Source: Streptomyces sp. NBC_00236
Lineage (GTDB): Bacteria; Actinomycetota; Actinomycetes; Streptomycetales; Streptomycetaceae
DNA length: 64,000 nt
Reading direction: 5' to 3'
Assembly (NCBI RefSeq): GCF_036195045.1
Contig: NZ_CP108100.1
Location: 1,674,001 to 1,738,000 of the forward strand
The notes under the pieces were generated by a model that saw only the letters and a program-made list of their open reading frames with translations, had not been told where the DNA came from and ran no database searches. Positions 61,162 through 64,000 of this stretch are shown here, one piece after another. A program made the position numbers and the translations under genes. The stretch's first letter is position 1. Each line of letters opens with the position of its first letter.

Positions 61162-62694
61162 TTGTCTGGTGTTCCCGGAGCCAACCCGCTCCGTGACGCC
61201 CAGGACCGACGGCTCCCGCGTATCGCGGGGCCGTCGGGCCTGGTCATCTTTGGCGTCACGGGCGATTTGTCCCGTAAAAAGCTGATGCCCGCCGTCTACG
61301 ACCTGGCCAATCGTGGCCTTCTGCCGCCGGGCTTCTCGCTCATCGGTTTCGCGCGCCGCGAGTGGCAGGACGAGGACTTCGCACAGGAGGTCCACGACGC
61401 CGTCAAGCAGCACGCCCGTACGCCGTTCCGCGAAGAGGTCTGGCAGCAGCTCATCCAGGGGATGCGCTTCGTCCAGGGCAACTTCGACGACGACGAGGCC
61501 TTCGAGACCCTGAAGGCCACCATCCAGGAGCTCGACCAGGCGCAGGGGACGGGCGGCAACTTCGCCTTCTACCTCTCCGTGCCGCCGAAGTTCTTCCCCA
61601 AGGTCGTCCAGCAGCTCAAGAAGCACGGGCTCGCCGACCAGAAGGAGGGTTCCTGGCGGCGTGCCGTCATCGAGAAGCCCTTCGGTCACGACCTGACGAG
61701 CGCGCAGGAGCTCAACCAGCTCGTGCACGACGTGTTCCCGCCCAACGAGGTCTTCCGGATCGACCACTACCTGGGCAAGGAGACGGTCCAGAACATCCTG
61801 GCGCTGCGGTTCGCCAACACGATGTTCGAGCCGATCTGGAACCGGAGCTACGTCGACCACGTCCAGATCACGATGGCCGAGGACATCGGCATCGGCGGCC
61901 GGGCCGGGTACTACGACGGCATCGGCGCAGCCCGTGACGTCATCCAGAACCACCTGCTCCAGCTGCTGGCGCTGACCGCGATGGAGGAGCCCGGCTCCTT
62001 CCACCCGAAGGCCCTGGTCGCCGAGAAGCTCAAGGTGCTCACGGCCGTCGAGCTGCCGGACGACCTGGGCAAGCACACCGTGCGCGGTCAGTACGCGCAC
62101 GCGTGGCAGGGCGGCGAAGAGGTCCTCGGCTATCTGGAGGAGGACGGTATCGACCCCAAGTCGAAGACCGACACCTTCGCCGCGATCAAGCTGACGATCA
62201 ACAACCGCCGCTGGGCGGGCGTGCCGTTCTACCTCCGTACCGGAAAGCGGCTCGGCCGCCGGGTCACGGAGATCGCGGTCGTCTTCAAGCGCGCCCCGTA
62301 CCTCCCGTTCGAGTCCGGGGCGACGGAGGAGCTGGGCGGCAACGCCCTGGTCATCCGGGTCCAGCCGGACGAGGGCGTGACCGTGCGGTTCGGCTCCAAG
62401 GTGCCCGGCACCTCGATGGAGGTCCGGGACGTGACGATGGACTTCGCCTACGGCGAGTCCTTCACCGAGTCCAGCCCGGAGGCCTACGAGCGGCTCATCC
62501 TCGATGTGCTGCTCGGCGACGCCAACCTCTTCCCCCGCCACCAGGAGGTCGAACTCTCCTGGAACATCCTCGACCCGATCGAGCAGTACTGGGACAAGCA
62601 CGGCAAGCCCGCGCAGTACCCGGCGGGCACCTGGGGCCCGGCCGAGGCGGACGAGATGCTCGCACGAGACGGACGGAGCTGGCGCCGGCCATGA
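61162..62694 (+). CDS. zwf: Glucose-6-phosphate dehydrogenase
   Basis: A 510-residue enzyme: NADP motif GVTGDLSRKKLMPAVY near residue 27, EKPFGHDLTSAQEL, and the substrate site RIDHYLGKETVQN with catalytic histidine near residue 200. It starts the oxidative pentose-phosphate branch. The start is TTG at 61162, supported by GGAGGG nine bases upstream, five bases after the tal stop. Its stop overlaps opcA. Confidence 0.96.
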   Translation: MSGVPGANPLRDAQDRRLPRIAGPSGLVIFGVTGDLSRKKLMPAVYDLANRGLLPPGFSLIGFARREWQDEDFAQEVHDAVKQHARTPFREEVWQQLIQGMRFVQGNFDDDEAFETLKATIQELDQAQGTGGNFAFYLSVPPKFFPKVVQQLKKHGLADQKEGSWRRAVIEKPFGHDLTSAQELNQLVHDVFPPNEVFRIDHYLGKETVQNILALRFANTMFEPIWNRSYVDHVQITMAEDIGIGGRAGYYDGIGAARDVIQNHLLQLLALTAMEEPGSFHPKALVAEKLKVLTAVELPDDLGKHTVRGQYAHAWQGGEEVLGYLEEDGIDPKSKTDTFAAIKLTINNRRWAGVPFYLRTGKRLGRRVTEIAVVFKRAPYLPFESGATEELGGNALVIRVQPDEGVTVRFGSKVPGTSMEVRDVTMDFAYGESFTESSPEAYERLILDVLLGDANLFPRHQEVELSWNILDPIEQYWDKHGKPAQYPAGTWGPAEADEMLARDGRSWRRP

Positions 62695-63707
62695 AGATCG
62701 ATCTCACGGAAACCACTTCCAGCAAGATCAACCAGGCGCTGGTGTCGGCCCGTCGTGCCATCGGCACCCCGGCGATCGGCATGGTGCTCACGCTGGTCAT
62801 CGTCACCGACGAGGAGAACGCCTACGACGCTCTCAAGTCGGCGGGCGACGCCTCGCGCGAGCACCCTTCCCGGATCATCGCGGTGATCAAGCGGGTCAGC
62901 CGTTCGCCGCGCAACCGGCGTGACGCCCGGCTGGACGCCGAGGTCCGGGTCGGCTCCGACGCGGGTACCGGCGAGACCGTGGTGCTGCGGCTCCACGGCG
63001 AACTGGCCAACCACGCCCAGTCGGTCGTCCTGCCACTGCTGCTGCCGGACGCCCCGGTCGTGGTCTGGTGGCCGGAGGCCGCGCCCGCCGATCCGGCGAA
63101 GGACCCGCTGGGCGCGCTCGCCCAGCGCCGGATCACGGACGCCTACTCGGCGGAGCAGCCGAGCGCCGAACTGTCGGTGCGCGCGAAGTCGTACACCCCC
63201 GGGGACACGGACCTGTCCTGGACCCGGATCACGCCGTGGCGGTCGATGCTGGCCGCCGCACTCGACCAGCAGGCCGTGGACGTCGTCTCGGCGACGGTCG
63301 AGGGCGAGGCCGAGAACCCGAGCTGCGAGCTGCTGGCCATGTGGCTCGCGGACCGGCTCCAGGTCCCGGTCGAGCGCACCATGTCCGGCGGCCCCGGTCT
63401 GACGGCCGTCCGGATGGAGACCAAGTCCGGCACGATCGTGCTGGACCGGGCCGACGGTTCGCTGGCCACCCTCTCCATGGTGGGTCAGCCGGACCGCGCG
63501 GTGGCGCTCAAGCGCCGGGAGACCGCGGAGCTGCTCGCCGAGGAGCTCCGCCGGCTCGACCCGGACAACACGTACGAGTCGTCGGTGAAGTTCGGCGTGG
63601 AGCGGCTCGGGGAGGCGGCGAAGCCCAAGGCCGCCGCACCTTCCGGCCAGACCGCGCCCGCCGCCAAGAAGACGGCCGCGCCGGCGAAGAAGGCGGCGTC
63701 GAAGTGA
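62691..63707 (+). CDS. opcA: OpcA, glucose-6-phosphate dehydrogenase assembly protein
   Basis: A 338-residue OpcA/G6PD assembly protein: IGTPAIGMVLTLVIVTDEEN, the substrate-like ARLDAEVRVGSDAGTGETVV and APVVVWWPEAAPADPAKDPL, and a positively charged Lys/Ala tail of about 28 residues. It activates or assembles zwf. ATG at 62691 overlaps the zwf stop (ATGA) and its own stop overlaps pgl. Confidence 0.94.
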   Translation: MKIDLTETTSSKINQALVSARRAIGTPAIGMVLTLVIVTDEENAYDALKSAGDASREHPSRIIAVIKRVSRSPRNRRDARLDAEVRVGSDAGTGETVVLRLHGELANHAQSVVLPLLLPDAPVVVWWPEAAPADPAKDPLGALAQRRITDAYSAEQPSAELSVRAKSYTPGDTDLSWTRITPWRSMLAAALDQQAVDVVSATVEGEAENPSCELLAMWLADRLQVPVERTMSGGPGLTAVRMETKSGTIVLDRADGSLATLSMVGQPDRAVALKRRETAELLAEELRRLDPDNTYESSVKFGVERLGEAAKPKAAAPSGQTAPAAKKTAAPAKKAASK

Positions 63708-64000
63708 GCGTCGTCCCGCAGCTCGTCGTGCACCGCGACAAGGAGCTGATGGCGCAGGCCGCGGCGGCCCGGCTGATCACGAAGATCGTGGACGCCCAGG
63801 CCGCACGCGGTCACGCCTCGGTGGTGCTCACCGGCGGCCGTAACGGCAACGGCCTGCTGGCCGCGCTCGCCGACGCGCCCGCCCGGGACGCGATCGACTG
63901 GTCGCGGCTCGACCTGTGGTGGGGCGACGAGCGGTTCCTGCCGGACGGCGATCCGGAGCGCAATGTCACGCAGGCCCGCAAGGCCCTGCTGGACTCGGTG
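63704..64000 (+). CDS. pgl: 6-phosphogluconolactonase (3' part beyond window)
   Basis: Only the first 99 codons are inside the window. LVVHRDKELMAQAAAARL, HASVVLTGGRNGNGLLAALA and DLWWGDERFLPDGDPERNVT match the lactonase family, which hydrolyses 6-phosphogluconolactone after zwf. GTG at 63704 overlaps the opcA stop (GTGA). Operon order zwf-opcA-pgl is typical of the group. Confidence 0.93.
   Translation, partial: MSVVPQLVVHRDKELMAQAAAARLITKIVDAQAARGHASVVLTGGRNGNGLLAALADAPARDAIDWSRLDLWWGDERFLPDGDPERNVTQARKALLDSV

Overview
The window is very GC-rich actinobacterial DNA. GTG and TTG starts, ATGA/GTGA stop-start overlaps and perfect GC-rich terminator hairpins are frequent. The gene content (SigE-type sigma factor, two-domain TerD protein, FemX-like transferase, actinobacterial suf operon, and a tkt-tal-zwf-opcA-pgl cluster beside ctaA/ctaB) points to a chromosome of Streptomyces or a close relative. 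No tRNA, rRNA, CRISPR array, insertion sequence or phage gene was seen.

Region 1-31.4 kb is a pectin and plant-wall utilisation locus, interrupted at 2.8-11.1 kb by unrelated genes. Secreted enzymes: PL3 pectate lyase, CE8 pectinesterase, PL1 pectate lyase and a CE12-type rhamnogalacturonan acetylesterase. Uptake: a sugar ABC transporter (binding lipoprotein and two permeases, no ATPase gene) plus an MFS carrier. Intracellular work: GH43 glycosidase, a DUF6807 protein, a Gfo/Idh/MocA oxidoreductase, uronate dehydrogenase, 5-keto-4-deoxyglucarate dehydratase (KdgD), an IlvD/Edd sugar-acid dehydratase with a second DHDPS-family enzyme, and a 2-ketoglutarate semialdehyde dehydrogenase. The inferred scheme is that galacturonate (and possibly L-arabinose) is oxidised to 2-ketoglutarate semialdehyde and then to 2-ketoglutarate. 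IclR and GntR regulators flank the catabolic genes. Near-identical palindromes at 1880-1897 and 22843-22860 link the IclR/aldehyde dehydrogenase promoter to the transporter promoter.

The interruption (2.8-11.1 kb) holds a GNAT acetyltransferase, a PAP2 membrane phosphatase, a membrane protein/histidine kinase/response regulator operon, a class B penicillin-binding protein, and a SigE-family sigma factor with a coupled membrane-anchored protein.

At 29.9-30.3 kb the intergenic DNA holds a 423-bp element predicted to fold as a four-way cloverleaf: an outer 27-bp inverted repeat (26/27 matching) encloses three abutting perfect hairpins. A set of 24-bp tandem repeats lies just downstream of it.

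Region 31.4-46.3 kb is mixed: a TerD protein, a UvrD-tail-like small protein, a PhoX-type phosphatase, an acidic conserved protein, an ABM monooxygenase, a FemX-like transferase, a lipoprotein, convergent dapA and dapD, a TetR/SMR efflux pair, a membrane protein, two VOC proteins and a secreted DUF3616-like protein.

Region 46.4-53.1 kb is one eight-gene suf operon for Fe-S assembly (sufR-B-D-Rieske-C-S-U-T order), divergent from an ABC-2 exporter pair. Next come ctaA, with a Rex-like site in its promoter, and ctaB for heme A. Last is the pentose-phosphate operon tkt, tal, zwf, opcA and pgl, the last cut by the window end.
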